The translations under genes were made by a program, and so were the position numbers. 64,000 bases of DNA from the NCBI GenBank assembly GCA_016707485.1, contig JADJHN010000003.1, forward strand, positions 434,001 through 498,000, written 5' to 3'. Position 1 is the first letter of the stretch; every line of letters starts with the position of its first letter. The notes below the pieces were generated by a model. The model did no database searches, was not told the DNA's origin, and worked only from the letters and a program-made list of their open reading frames with translations. The DNA is from Lysobacterales bacterium. GTDB taxonomy: Bacteria > Pseudomonadota > Gammaproteobacteria > Xanthomonadales > Rhodanobacteraceae. Of this stretch, positions 60,980 through 64,000 are shown one piece after another.

Positions 60980-61267
60980 GGCTTGCTCCTCGCATGTCGG
61001 GTTTTGCCATGTGCGATGGATGCGACGCGGCGTGAGCGCCGTCGATGCACGTCATCCTGCTTCGTCAAGGCAATACGGTGGTGGCGTCGGAACCCGCCCG
61101 ACGGGCGGCAGCGAGCCTGCCGACAAAAGATACGCCGTTGCCAGGCCTCTGGCGAACCGCCTGGTCGATCCGCTCCCGTCGGCAGCGGCAGATGAATGGC
61201 CGCGCACATCGACATCAGCGCAGGCAGGCGCGCACGGCACCTTGAACTCCGCGCTGCCGCCACCACC

Positions 61268-61295
61268 TCGAAAGCTCGCGGCACGGCGCTATAGT
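61268..61295 (+). promoter_or_regulatory. Candidate promoter for uvrA
   Basis: TCGAAA and TATAGT with a 16-nt spacer, 41 nt upstream of the uvrA ATG. The rest of the 357-bp gap upstream contains only a GC-rich hairpin (CCGCCCG-ACGGGCGG near 61096-61112). No classical LexA box was recognised. Confidence 0.4.
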
Positions 61296-61336
61296 TGGCG
61301 GCTCCGCACCCCCCTGTTTCGAGCCTGATCCTGCCC

Positions 61337-64000
<2,664 letters not shown>

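Noticed and set aside
60978..61328. 116-residue plus-strand frame upstream of uvrA
   Set aside because: Low-complexity Arg/Pro-rich translation typical of spurious frames; the region is better read as divergent promoters.

Overview
This window looks like a chromosomal segment of a high-GC gammaproteobacterium of the order Lysobacterales (Xanthomonadales), probably near Dokdonella/Rhodanobacter. That placement is inference. It rests on the gene orders pnp-rpsO-truB-rbfA-infB-nusA-rimP-tRNA(fMet), ybgC-tolQRAB-pal-cpoB-queE-queC-tRNA(Lys) and pilS/sucCD, and on the style of the secreted proteins. There is no rRNA, CRISPR array, phage or insertion sequence. Both ends cut through a gene: pnp at the left and uvrA at the right.

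Layout. 1-8192 (minus strand) is the translation/transcription block, starting from a good promoter ahead of an initiator tRNA gene. A terminator lies between the tRNA and rimP. 8278-11803 holds a small membrane protein, a divergent flavin-fold protein/MocR regulator pair, and sufT. 11853-20228 (minus) runs tRNA-Lys, queC, queE, the Tol-Pal operon, ybgC and ruvB. 20377-31789 (minus) carries kup, ruvA, ruvC, a lipase-fold hydrolase, aspS with a 48-bp tandem repeat just upstream, a DUF3011 protein, fmdB, clpB and a PilS-like kinase. 32243-46414 (mostly plus) has sucCD, a kinase fused to a formylglycine-generating-enzyme-like domain, nadE, divergent bamD/rluD, pgeF, a secreted DUF11 protein, pilR, lepB, phoH and ybeY.

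46448-59748 is the accessory part and the most interesting. A Hanks-type Ser/Thr kinase with a C-terminal repeat region and an ECF-type sigma factor flank two very large secreted proteins: an FG-GAP/PKD/discoidin protein and a 14-repeat kelch protein. A secreted subtilisin-like protease follows. The sigma factor has a Gln-Thr-Thr-Ala stretch where classical ECF factors have acidic residues, which suggests activation by kinase phosphorylation. All three secreted proteins here, and the secreted DUF11 protein at 41370-42395, end in the same short tag, roughly D-x-I-F-[AG]-x-[GS]-F-[DEQ], on unrelated domain architectures. This shared tail is the best candidate for an undescribed system, such as a C-terminal sorting or secretion signal.

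The right end has a 3-methyladenine glycosylase gene (mpg), an AhpD-like protein and uvrA, two of the three being DNA-repair genes. Two copies of a GGGAAT-rich long inverted repeat (3028-3148 and 20245-20370) sit between genes of the minus-strand operons and look like a dispersed intergenic element.
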